In this document: in pieces, positions 1 through 6,730 of the stretch
How positions within the stretch are numbered: position 1 is the stretch's first letter
Layout: each line of letters starts with the position of its first letter
Assembly (NCBI GenBank): GCA_910579465.1
Contig: CAJTUB010000005.1
Location: 1 to 64,000, forward strand
Source: an uncultured Lachnospiraceae bacterium
Lineage (GTDB): Bacteria > Bacillota > Clostridia > Lachnospirales > Lachnospiraceae
DNA length: 64,000 nt
Direction of reading: 5' to 3'
Notes under the pieces: generated by a model
What the model saw: the letters and a program-made list of their open reading frames with translations, nothing else
What the model was told of the DNA's origin: nothing
Databases searched by the model: none
Made by a program: the position numbers and the translations under genes

Positions 1-147
1 TTTATCATAGAAGACCTTTCAAAACACTATTTACAGAAAAAGTTTCATACTCTCGAACAAAATACCGAAATGCCTTTACAGGAAATATACGATAAGCGAA
101 ATCATCAATTCAGTCATAAGCTGCGGCTTCACCTTAAAAAGATTTGA
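1..147 (+). CDS. C-terminal end of an unknown protein (partial)
   Basis: The frame is open from the first base to a TGA at 145-147 and gives 48 residues that are lysine-, histidine- and leucine-rich, ending in LRLHLKKI. The composition is protein-like and there is no competing gene here, but the fragment is too short to assign to a family. The gene begins outside the window. Confidence 0.45.
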   Translation, partial: FIIEDLSKHYLQKKFHTLEQNTEMPLQEIYDKRNHQFSHKLRLHLKKI

Positions 148-268
148 CGAACACCCGGCATGGACGAATGAGAAGCTCCCGGGAGAGTTCGCGTTAGTAG
201 CGGTAAAGTAACTCCCTTCTCCCGGAACCCTCCCGGTATACCTCGTAATTACACTCAAGATAAATCCA

Positions 269-298
269 CCGGAACAGGTCTGCCACGGCCTGTTCCGG
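269..298 (-). terminator. Hairpin after the lipoprotein gene
   Basis: A perfect 10-bp stem (CCGGAACAGG / CCTGTTCCGG) with a 10-nt loop lies 10 bp past the stop of the minus-strand lipoprotein gene. The sequence after it on the minus strand is only moderately T-rich (TGGATTTATCTT), so termination efficiency is uncertain. Confidence 0.5.
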
Positions 299-307
299 AG
301 CCGCGCT

Positions 308-1237
308 TTACTTCGGAGTGCTCTCCGCAGAATCCTCTCCCATATAAATATAATCCAACACGGCAATTTCCTTAATGCGTTCCAGACGGTCATGGTCAGT
401 CCTGTCAAAAGAGGTCAGTGCCTGTCCCAGAAACTCCTCGTACTCCCAGTATGGATGATACGGGTCGCGATTATAATTGCTATAAAAGAAATCATGTGCA
501 AACGTATTCGGAAAATTTATTTGTTCTTCAAAAACATCTTTATCATTTATGATAAGATACACATACGGCTTTAACCCCTTTGTACTTGAAAAATCCGAAA
601 CAATCAGTTCTATTTTAAGCACTTCTCCATTTTTCCGGAATTGTTCCAGCTCTGCCAGATAATTATGATAGATATAGACTGCCTGACGCTTTAATTCCTC
701 TGATACCGTTTCCTTCTCTTCCATAAACTCCGGTCTTACAACTGCCGGAACGGATATGGTATCTTTCCCGAGATACTGCAAATCCTCCTGCTGATAACTA
801 CCTTCTCCAAAGACAACCTCACCTGTCCATTTTGTCTGGTCAAACGGCGAACCTCCCTTTACAGGCGTGCAATGATACCATTTCACACCATTTGCAGTCA
901 GGCACTTGAGCCCTATTGTACCGGCTATATCTTTCAAACCTTCTTTTTTTGCTTCCCGGTATACTTCAAAAGTACATTCATAGGTTTCCTGCGGCATTTC
1001 GGACGGATTGCACCACGCCTTGAAGTTCAGATACTCTAAAAAGGCTTCCTTCACCTTCTCATAAGAATATCCTGCCGGCAGATTCGGCGCAGACAAACCC
1101 GCAGCATCCGGCTCCTGGCTCAGCTCCGGTACAGGGGTAAGGCTTACTTTCAGGGCTTCCTGCTCCGTATTTGTACCACAGGAAACTACTCCCAGCATAA
1201 AAAGTAATACTAAAACAGTAACAAGGACCTTTTTCAT
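308..1237 (-). CDS. Lipoprotein of unknown function
   Basis: This is a 309-residue protein with a lysine start, a hydrophobic stretch and a lipobox ending VVSC at about residue 20, so it should be exported by Sec and lipid-anchored to the outer face of the membrane. A short Pro/Ser/Glu-rich linker (about 30-50) precedes the folded part. I do not recognise a family. It starts 12 bp after the stop of the upstream Rhs-like hydrolase gene with its own GGAGGAG site, so the two are very probably co-transcribed. By position it could be a partner or immunity-like protein for that hydrolase, but nothing in its sequence proves this. Confidence 0.7.
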   Translation of the reverse strand: MKKVLVTVLVLLFMLGVVSCGTNTEQEALKVSLTPVPELSQEPDAAGLSAPNLPAGYSYEKVKEAFLEYLNFKAWCNPSEMPQETYECTFEVYREAKKEGLKDIAGTIGLKCLTANGVKWYHCTPVKGGSPFDQTKWTGEVVFGEGSYQQEDLQYLGKDTISVPAVVRPEFMEEKETVSEELKRQAVYIYHNYLAELEQFRKNGEVLKIELIVSDFSSTKGLKPYVYLIINDKDVFEEQINFPNTFAHDFFYSNYNRDPYHPYWEYEEFLGQALTSFDRTDHDRLERIKEIAVLDYIYMGEDSAESTPK

Positions 1238-1249
1238 GGCACTCTCCTC

Positions 1250-2608
1250 CTAATGAATGAGATATTCATTAAAAAATACGTTGTGATAACCTATGCCCAA
1301 TTTACAAACAGAATTAATCGTCAGATGCTCTACTTGTGTTGCATTTACAACATGGGACTTCCAAAACTCTTCCGTTCCTTCTTCATAATTCTCGTTATAT
1401 AAGTCCCCCACAATTACCACATTCATAATTTTGCTGCTTCCATAGCTGTTTTCCATAATAATATAACCGTTTCCGGAATCACGGCATCTGTTGACAAAGC
1501 CTGCTAATGCCCTGAAATCTTTCTGATTTGTAATACCCTCTGGCTTATTCACCAAGGAAATGCACTCACTTTCAATTGTAGTCGTGCAAATAGCACAGGC
1601 AAGCCATGTGGCATACTTCCACGCTGAAGAAGAAGTATCCGGTATTCTCGCATCCTTACCTCCATCCCAAATACTGGAAAACTGCCCTGGTGCCGTAGCA
1701 ATTCCACGCAAAGTAGATGCATAATATCCTGCATAATAACGATTTAATAAGACCCACATAACTGCCTTTTGATCCTGCCTATTATATGGATTTTCTCCAT
1801 AAATTAATCTTGCAAGCACTTCTACATCACTCAGATCGCTATACCAATTACTACCAGCCGGAACCGGCACTCCATACTGTGCGCTACCATTCAAAAGATA
1901 ACCTGCCCATTGCGTCACCTGATTGCCCAAATTTGTTACCGTATCTCTTTTCTGTGCTACCTTATAATTTACTGCCGTCATACCGTCTCCGGATAACTTA
2001 TCTACAAAAGTTCCTGTTCTTGCATTATAAAAACGACCATATGTATAATAATAGCCTGTTTCAGTATCATAATAGAACGAATACAGACGTATCTTATTAA
2101 CTTCGCCTATCAGTAAATCATATGTTCCTCCCCTGTCCTCGCTTACAACAGACGGAATGCCATTCATATAAAAATATTCCGCTACACACTCATTCTTCTC
2201 ATTGAGAAGCTTTGTTACCGTGCCGTTTTCGTCCGTTTCCACATAGTAAACAGTATTGTGATAGGTTACTGTAACAAGAGCGCCTTTCTCGTCGTATTGA
2301 TATGCCACAGAATCTGTACCACATATTTCCTCAATCACACGGTCATGCATATCATAAACATACTCTGTCATATTCTCTCCGACTCTTTTGCTAATCCGGT
2401 CATTTCCCTGAAACTGATAATAAATGCTCTTTTGCTCCAGTTCTTCCAAAAAAGAGTTTTCACGTTTCATTGCCAGAGCCTCGGAAATCTTATTCCAGTA
2501 TTCTTCTACAAATGATACCTCATCCTCCTTTTCCGCTCCTGCAACAGAAGCCGTACCACCTAACGAGATACAAAATAACAGGATTACCAGCATAATTTTC
2601 TTACCCAT
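1250..2608 (-). CDS. Secreted Rhs/YD-repeat protein fused to a SleB-like cell wall hydrolase domain
   Basis: A 452-residue protein with a Sec signal peptide (cleavage near VAGA, residue 25). Residues about 70-230 read as degenerate YD repeats ending in an Rhs-core-like motif, YYDTETGYYYTYGRFYNART, the segment that in Rhs proteins precedes the toxic tip. Residues about 260-400 resemble the SleB/CwlJ-type hydrolase family: ARLIYGENPYNRQDQKAVMW, then LLNRY and PGQFSSIW, including the conserved Glu after YG. The protein would therefore present a peptidoglycan-cleaving domain behind a miniature Rhs scaffold. It is far shorter than polymorphic Rhs toxins (over 1000 residues), so it may be a domesticated spore or autolytic enzyme. 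AAAGGAGG precedes the ATG. A lipoprotein gene follows after 12 bp. Confidence 0.7.
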   Translation of the reverse strand: MGKKIMLVILLFCISLGGTASVAGAEKEDEVSFVEEYWNKISEALAMKRENSFLEELEQKSIYYQFQGNDRISKRVGENMTEYVYDMHDRVIEEICGTDSVAYQYDEKGALVTVTYHNTVYYVETDENGTVTKLLNEKNECVAEYFYMNGIPSVVSEDRGGTYDLLIGEVNKIRLYSFYYDTETGYYYTYGRFYNARTGTFVDKLSGDGMTAVNYKVAQKRDTVTNLGNQVTQWAGYLLNGSAQYGVPVPAGSNWYSDLSDVEVLARLIYGENPYNRQDQKAVMWVLLNRYYAGYYASTLRGIATAPGQFSSIWDGGKDARIPDTSSSAWKYATWLACAICTTTIESECISLVNKPEGITNQKDFRALAGFVNRCRDSGNGYIIMENSYGSSKIMNVVIVGDLYNENYEEGTEEFWKSHVVNATQVEHLTINSVCKLGIGYHNVFFNEYLIH

Positions 2609-2989
2609 CCTTGTTTCCTCCTTTTAATTTTCATTATCAAATAAAGATATACCTTATTCTGCCGTTTTCTTATTCTTAATAAATCCCGTTGGACTTCTCA
2701 CTCCTGTCATGTGTTTCACCTTCCTTCTGCAATCTGACTACAGCAGATTTTCAAGAGTCCTTTATGGTTTTTTATAAATCATCCTTATCTTTCCGAATGC
2801 ATAAAATCCCCCTTATATATAGAACGAATTTTTTATGCATTTCCTCACAGTCTTTCAGGGTCATTTTCCAATTTTAAGAAAATCTTAACATTTATGTTTC
2901 AAAGTAACGAGACAAATTTGATAGAATTGCAACGGGACTTATGATAGAATAAAGGCAGGTATTTTTCAGATATGGAAAGGAGACCCACC
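2609..2989. other. Intergenic region between divergent genes
   Basis: No gene is seen in these 381 bases, which are AT-rich. They contain a perfect 10-bp inverted repeat, ATGCATAAAA at 2797-2806 and TTTTATGCAT at 2831-2840, around a TATATATA stretch. It could be an operator or promoter palindrome. An extended -10-like TGATAGAAT (2942-2950) lies just upstream of the adenylyltransferase gene but has no convincing -35 box. Confidence 0.4.
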
Positions 2990-3841
2990 TTGAGAACTTC
3001 GGCAGAAATGTTTACCTTATTTCATAGCATGGCAGCTTCTGATGAAAGAATCCGGGTAATGACACTCGAAGGCAGCCGTGTTAATCCGGGTATAACGCCC
3101 GATGTGTGGCAGGATTACGATATTACATTTTTGGTAACAGAGGTAGAGAGCTTCCGGAAGTCAGATGATTGGCTTGCCGCGTTCGGTGACATCGTGCTTA
3201 TGCAGCAGCCAGAGGCAATGGAATTATTTCCTCCCGACTTTCCTGCCGGATGGTTTTCCTATCTGATGCTGTTTTCGGACGGCGTAAAAATAGACCTTAC
3301 GCTTGTTCCCGTTACGGATATCAGAAACTATCTTTCACAGGACCCGCTCATTCAGGTGCTGTTAGATAAAGACGGAATATGTCCGGAGCTGCCTCCGCCT
3401 TCCGACGAGCGTTTCTGGGTGCAGAGACCTGGTGCAGCATTCGTCCGTGATTGTGCAAACGAATTTTTATTTGTGTCTACCTATGTAGCTAAAGGGCTGC
3501 TCCGCGGGGAATTGCTGTTTGCCAACTGGCATTTTGAGCAGATTCTGCGGGTGGAGCTTCACCGGATGCTCGGCTATCTGGCAGGCGTTCGGAACCATTT
3601 CCCGCTGAATACAGGAAAACACGACAAATGGCTGCCACAGTTTCTGTCCGTTCAGGAACGTGCGGAATTATTTGAAACTTATCGTCTTGAAAGTATAGAA
3701 TCCTGTTGGAATGCTTTATCTGCGGCAATGCAGCTGTTTACAGACGCGATGCGGGAAGTATGCGATTCGCTCGCCTATGAAGTTCCCTTGGATACAGAAA
3801 AGGTGAAACGCTATATTGAAACCTTGCGGCATCTCATATGA
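2990..3841 (+). CDS. Aminoglycoside 6-adenylyltransferase, ANT(6)/AadK family
   Basis: The 283-residue protein matches the streptomycin adenylyltransferase family, which transfers AMP to the 6-hydroxyl of streptomycin. The N-terminal block DERIRVMTLEGSRVNPG with the following DYDITFLV carries the family signature for nucleotide and metal binding; FSDGVKIDLTLVP is the next conserved block. An in-frame ATG lies at 2972, but it sits inside the GGAAAGGAG site. A TTG at 2990, seven bases after AAAGGAG, gives MRTSAEMF, the usual start of the family, so I chose TTG. A strong terminator follows. No mobile element adjoins it, which suggests an intrinsic gene. Whether it confers resistance cannot be read from sequence. 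Confidence 0.88.
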   Translation: MRTSAEMFTLFHSMAASDERIRVMTLEGSRVNPGITPDVWQDYDITFLVTEVESFRKSDDWLAAFGDIVLMQQPEAMELFPPDFPAGWFSYLMLFSDGVKIDLTLVPVTDIRNYLSQDPLIQVLLDKDGICPELPPPSDERFWVQRPGAAFVRDCANEFLFVSTYVAKGLLRGELLFANWHFEQILRVELHRMLGYLAGVRNHFPLNTGKHDKWLPQFLSVQERAELFETYRLESIESCWNALSAAMQLFTDAMREVCDSLAYEVPLDTEKVKRYIETLRHLI

Positions 3842-3863
3842 AATGAAAATTAAAACAAAAGCA

Positions 3864-3898
3864 AAAGGACTGCTGCATCAAATGCGACAGTCCTTTTT
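3864..3898 (+). terminator. Rho-independent terminator
   Basis: The stem AAAGGACTG / CAGTCCTTT (3864-3872 with 3888-3896) is followed by a short T run, 23 bp after the adenylyltransferase stop. It also separates that gene from the oppositely oriented tRNA. Confidence 0.8.
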
Positions 3899-3900
3899 CG

Positions 3901-3972
3901 CTGGGGTACAAGGATTCGAACCTTGAGATGACGGAGTCAGAGTCCGTTGCCTTACCGTTTGGCGATACCCCA
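3901..3972 (-). tRNA. tRNA-Gln (CTG)
   Basis: On the minus strand a 72-nt cloverleaf is readable. The acceptor stem pairs TGGGGTA with TACCCCA. The anticodon stem ACGGA/TCCGT encloses the loop CTCTGAC with anticodon CTG, and the T arm contains GGTTCGAATCC. The 3' CCA is not encoded; the bases after the discriminator are CGA. Confidence 0.95.
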
Positions 3973-4067
3973 GAATCCTATTGCATGGCACTCATTACAG
4001 CCACGAGTGATATTATAACCGATTCTCCAAAAAAATGCAAGTATTTTTTTTACTTTTTTGAAAAAAA

Positions 4068-4259
4068 GTTACTATTCACAGCCGTATAAGAATTGGCAGA
4101 CAGATTTGTCAAGCCTGCTTGTAAGAAGATGCCTGCCAATTCTTATGCGGATGGAATCCGTCACTCCATCCACATAAGCAAAATGGAAAGCTGCGCAGCA
4201 GCGGCAGACAGCTTTACTGGCTGATTTTGAGCATGTGTGGAGGGGCTGTGAATAGTAAC
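4068..4259. repeat. 192-bp element with 16-bp terminal inverted repeats
   Basis: The ends GTTACTATTCACAGCC (4068-4083) and GGCTGTGAATAGTAAC (4244-4259) are perfect inverted repeats. Inside, ATAAGAATTGGCAG pairs with CTGCCAATTCTTAT (about 4086-4147), and further short palindromes follow. No coding frame is present. This is the build of a MITE or of a structured non-autonomous repeat. No clear target duplication is visible because the left flank is an A run. Confidence 0.7.
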
Positions 4260-4265
4260 AAGACC

Positions 4266-5039
4266 TTACAACCGGTTTACGATTAGCACGGCGGCACCTA
4301 GTACCAGCAGTATGATTCCGGTCACACGGTTTAACGTAACCGGCTTTGCCTTGTTTGCAATTTTAGCGGCGATACGCGCCCAAAGGAGGGTAAAAACAAC
4401 ACAATAGGCAAGACACAAAAGATCCGGCGTCCCGCCGATGGCAAAGTGGCTGCATGCTCCGGTAAAGGCAGTAAAGGTCATAATAAACACACTGGTTCCC
4501 ACCGCAGTTTTCAGCTCGTAGCCCAGAACGGTCGTCAGAATCAAAAGCATCATCATTCCGCCGCCTGCGCCGATAAAACCGCAGATAAATCCGATAAACA
4601 TACCGCAGAGCACCGACTGCAGCAGGCGCCTTTTGGCAGATACCTCCGCCATCTTTTCCTTCGTGGTCACGACCGGCTTTACAATAAATTTAACGCCGAG
4701 CAGCATCGTCATTACTATTGAAAAGCTTCCCATTGCCGTATTCGGCACCAGACTTGCAATGTAACTGCCGACCAGGGTAAATGCAAGTACCGACACCATC
4801 ATCGTAATACCGTTCCGGATATCCAGATTCTTATTCTTTCCATAGGTGTACGCACTGACAGCGCTTGCCAGGACGTCGCTGGCAAGCGCGATTCCTACCG
4901 CCTCGTACGCCTCCATCTTCAAAAAAGCTACCAGCACAGGCGTAATCACCGCCGCCGCACTCATACCGGCAAACCCTGTACCAAGTCCTGCACCGGCTCC
5001 CGCAAGCAGACAGACAAAAAGCTTAAAAAGCTCGTACAT
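4266..5039 (-). CDS. TauE/SafE-family membrane permease
   Basis: This 257-residue protein is almost entirely hydrophobic, with about eight membrane segments arranged as two similar halves. Each half carries a glycine-rich motif, GAGLGTGFAGMSAAAVITP near the N-terminus and GFIGAGGGMMMLLILT in the second half, as in the TauE/SafE (DUF81) family of organic-sulfur and small anion exporters. Substrate cannot be deduced. An upstream ATG at 5072 would add 11 poorly placed residues. The ATG at 5039 lies seven bases after AAGGAGG and starts MYELFKLF, so I used it. It is monocistronic with its own promoter. Confidence 0.85.
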   Translation of the reverse strand: MYELFKLFVCLLAGAGAGLGTGFAGMSAAAVITPVLVAFLKMEAYEAVGIALASDVLASAVSAYTYGKNKNLDIRNGITMMVSVLAFTLVGSYIASLVPNTAMGSFSIVMTMLLGVKFIVKPVVTTKEKMAEVSAKRRLLQSVLCGMFIGFICGFIGAGGGMMMLLILTTVLGYELKTAVGTSVFIMTFTAFTGACSHFAIGGTPDLLCLAYCVVFTLLWARIAAKIANKAKPVTLNRVTGIILLVLGAAVLIVNRL

Positions 5040-5098
5040 CGTAACTCCTCCTTGTGCGGCATGGCATCGCACCGCTGCCGCATTTTCTTTCTTCCATT

Positions 5099-5127
5099 AT
5101 CTTACATTCATGCCCTTGTCCTGTCAA
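5099..5127 (-). promoter_or_regulatory. Sigma-A promoter of the TauE/SafE gene
   Basis: On the minus strand TTGACA (5122-5127) and TAAGAT (5099-5104) are separated by 17 bases, about 60 bases upstream of the start codon. Confidence 0.65.
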
Positions 5128-5181
5128 TAAACTGCTTATTAAATCTCTATGAAAAAATGTCAAAAAACAACTCCTTTTTTC

Positions 5182-5210
5182 TTGCAAATTGCTTTCACCC
5201 GTGCTATACT
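5182..5210 (+). promoter_or_regulatory. Sigma-A promoter of the coiled-coil protein gene
   Basis: TTGCAA (5182-5187) and TATACT (5205-5210) are spaced by 17 bases. The transcript would have a leader of about 110 nt with two small hairpins, AGGAGTT/AACTCCT near 5217-5237 and TGCGG/CCGCA near 5238-5255. It also contains an imperfect copy of the gene's own translation start at 5268-5293. Confidence 0.7.
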
Positions 5211-5329
5211 AGAAGCAGGAGTTCATAAAAAACTCCTTGCGGCAGGAATACCGCATTGCGCGGAAACGGGGATGACACCCATAAGAAAAAACGGCATACC
5301 GCAAACTTCTGTAAAGGGGGACGACACCC

Positions 5330-6646
5330 ATGACAAAAAACGTGACAGTAACAGATGAATATGGAACATATGTCGGCACTACTTACCCGAAACGGGCAAA
5401 GGGGCTGGTAAAGAATGGACGGGCGCTTTTCGTGGATGACTGTACCATTCGTTTGTCTGCAAAAGCAGAACCGTCCGAGCATAGATCGGAGGTAAAACAA
5501 ATGAATTACATCTATTATAATTCACGGGAATGGTCTTTCGGACAGTCAGGACAGGCTGAACGCTGCTTCATTAATGATTTCGATAACAGTTTGGTAGAAG
5601 GCATGCTGCTTGGCGGCTGGAATGTCGGTTTTGCAAAAGCTGCTTCTAAACACTATCTGCTCACGCAGGATACGGAATACTGTTTTGTATTCTGGCTGAA
5701 CGGCGGTGAAAATGACAAGGGAAGCGAAGTCTGCCAGCTGCAAATTATTTTTTCCCAAAATCAGAACGACTGCTACATTTATAAGCTCAACCGCAACTAT
5801 ATCCGCCCTCTGTTACATTCGCAGGGCTGGGAGCTGTATTCTATCCCGTTCCGAACCCCGGATATGTCGGCTCTTCTGGCTGACAGCATACCGAGAACAG
5901 CCGGCACTGTCGTTGCAGTAGATACACAGTTTGCTTTTGTGGCAGGCGCCGCACCGATGGCAGTAAAGCCTGCAAAGGAGCTGGACTTCTACAAGGACTG
6001 GAAGGACGAGCCGGATGAGTTTGCCGAATGGCGGCCGCAGCGTCACAACATCGTATTTGAAGACGGCTGGCCTTCCATCAATATGTACGGTGGCAATCAA
6101 TACTCTACCGAAGCGCTCCGCAAGCGGAGGGATTCGTTTGAAGCCGCAACCAGAAAGGCTCACGGCTCCGGAAAAGCAGCTGCATCCCCGGAACAAGGCT
6201 TTCATTTTACGGGTCCTGCCCCGGACATGTGGGACGATGAACTATCGGAGCGCGTAGCGGAATGCGCCGACCGGATTTCAGATATCAGAGACCGTTATCA
6301 GGAAATCGAAGAGCGCTATGACGATGCGCAGTCGCGTTATGACGAACTACTGCAAAATTCTCATGTAACCGCAGAGCTAAAAGAAAGGGCAACAGACTTT
6401 CTGAAGAGCAGATTTTCCGCACTCACCGCAGAGCTTGCCGGGATTTCCGCACTACTGTCTACCGCTGACGAAGAAATAGAAAAGGCGCTCAACGGTTCTC
6501 GGAAGGAGCTTGGGCAGGGCAGACTGGATGCGCTGGAAAACCTTGCCGACTCGTTGGAAGGACGGTGTGACGCGATGGAGGACAGCAGCTTAGAAAGTCT
6601 CGAGGATTTTCTGGACGATCTTGAGAGTGAGTCCGAAGAAGACTAA
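5330..6646 (+). CDS. Protein of unknown function with N-terminal YPKRAKGLVK module and C-terminal coiled coil
   Basis: A 438-residue soluble protein without signal peptide. Residues 1-45 contain TYPKRAKGLVKNGRALFVDD, a module I recognise from uncharacterised Firmicutes proteins; it is rich in basic residues and may bind nucleic acid, which is inference. Residues about 57-230 form a mixed alpha/beta region with many aromatic residues (YNSREWSFGQSGQ, WNVGFAKAASKHYLL). Residues about 300-438 are strongly charged and heptad-like, hence coiled coil, ending in an acidic tail EDFLDDLESESEED. An AAAGGGGGA site precedes the ATG by about seven bases. The gene stands alone between its promoter and a terminator. 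Confidence 0.75.
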   Translation: MTKNVTVTDEYGTYVGTTYPKRAKGLVKNGRALFVDDCTIRLSAKAEPSEHRSEVKQMNYIYYNSREWSFGQSGQAERCFINDFDNSLVEGMLLGGWNVGFAKAASKHYLLTQDTEYCFVFWLNGGENDKGSEVCQLQIIFSQNQNDCYIYKLNRNYIRPLLHSQGWELYSIPFRTPDMSALLADSIPRTAGTVVAVDTQFAFVAGAAPMAVKPAKELDFYKDWKDEPDEFAEWRPQRHNIVFEDGWPSINMYGGNQYSTEALRKRRDSFEAATRKAHGSGKAAASPEQGFHFTGPAPDMWDDELSERVAECADRISDIRDRYQEIEERYDDAQSRYDELLQNSHVTAELKERATDFLKSRFSALTAELAGISALLSTADEEIEKALNGSRKELGQGRLDALENLADSLEGRCDAMEDSSLESLEDFLDDLESESEED

Positions 6647-6690
6647 TTTCCATTTGTGGATTTTTAAATTTATTGTTTTATCATTGAAAG

Positions 6691-6720
6691 GAGGGAGCCA
6701 CGCCCAAGGCTCCCTTCTCT
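6691..6720. terminator. Bidirectional terminator between convergent genes
   Basis: The stem GAGGGAGCC / GGCTCCCTT (6691-6699 with 6708-6716) is followed by TCTCTTTTC on the plus strand and by a CCTTTCAAT stretch on the minus strand. It lies between the convergent stops at 6646 and 6731. Confidence 0.65.
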
Positions 6721-6730
6721 TTTCTTCCCT

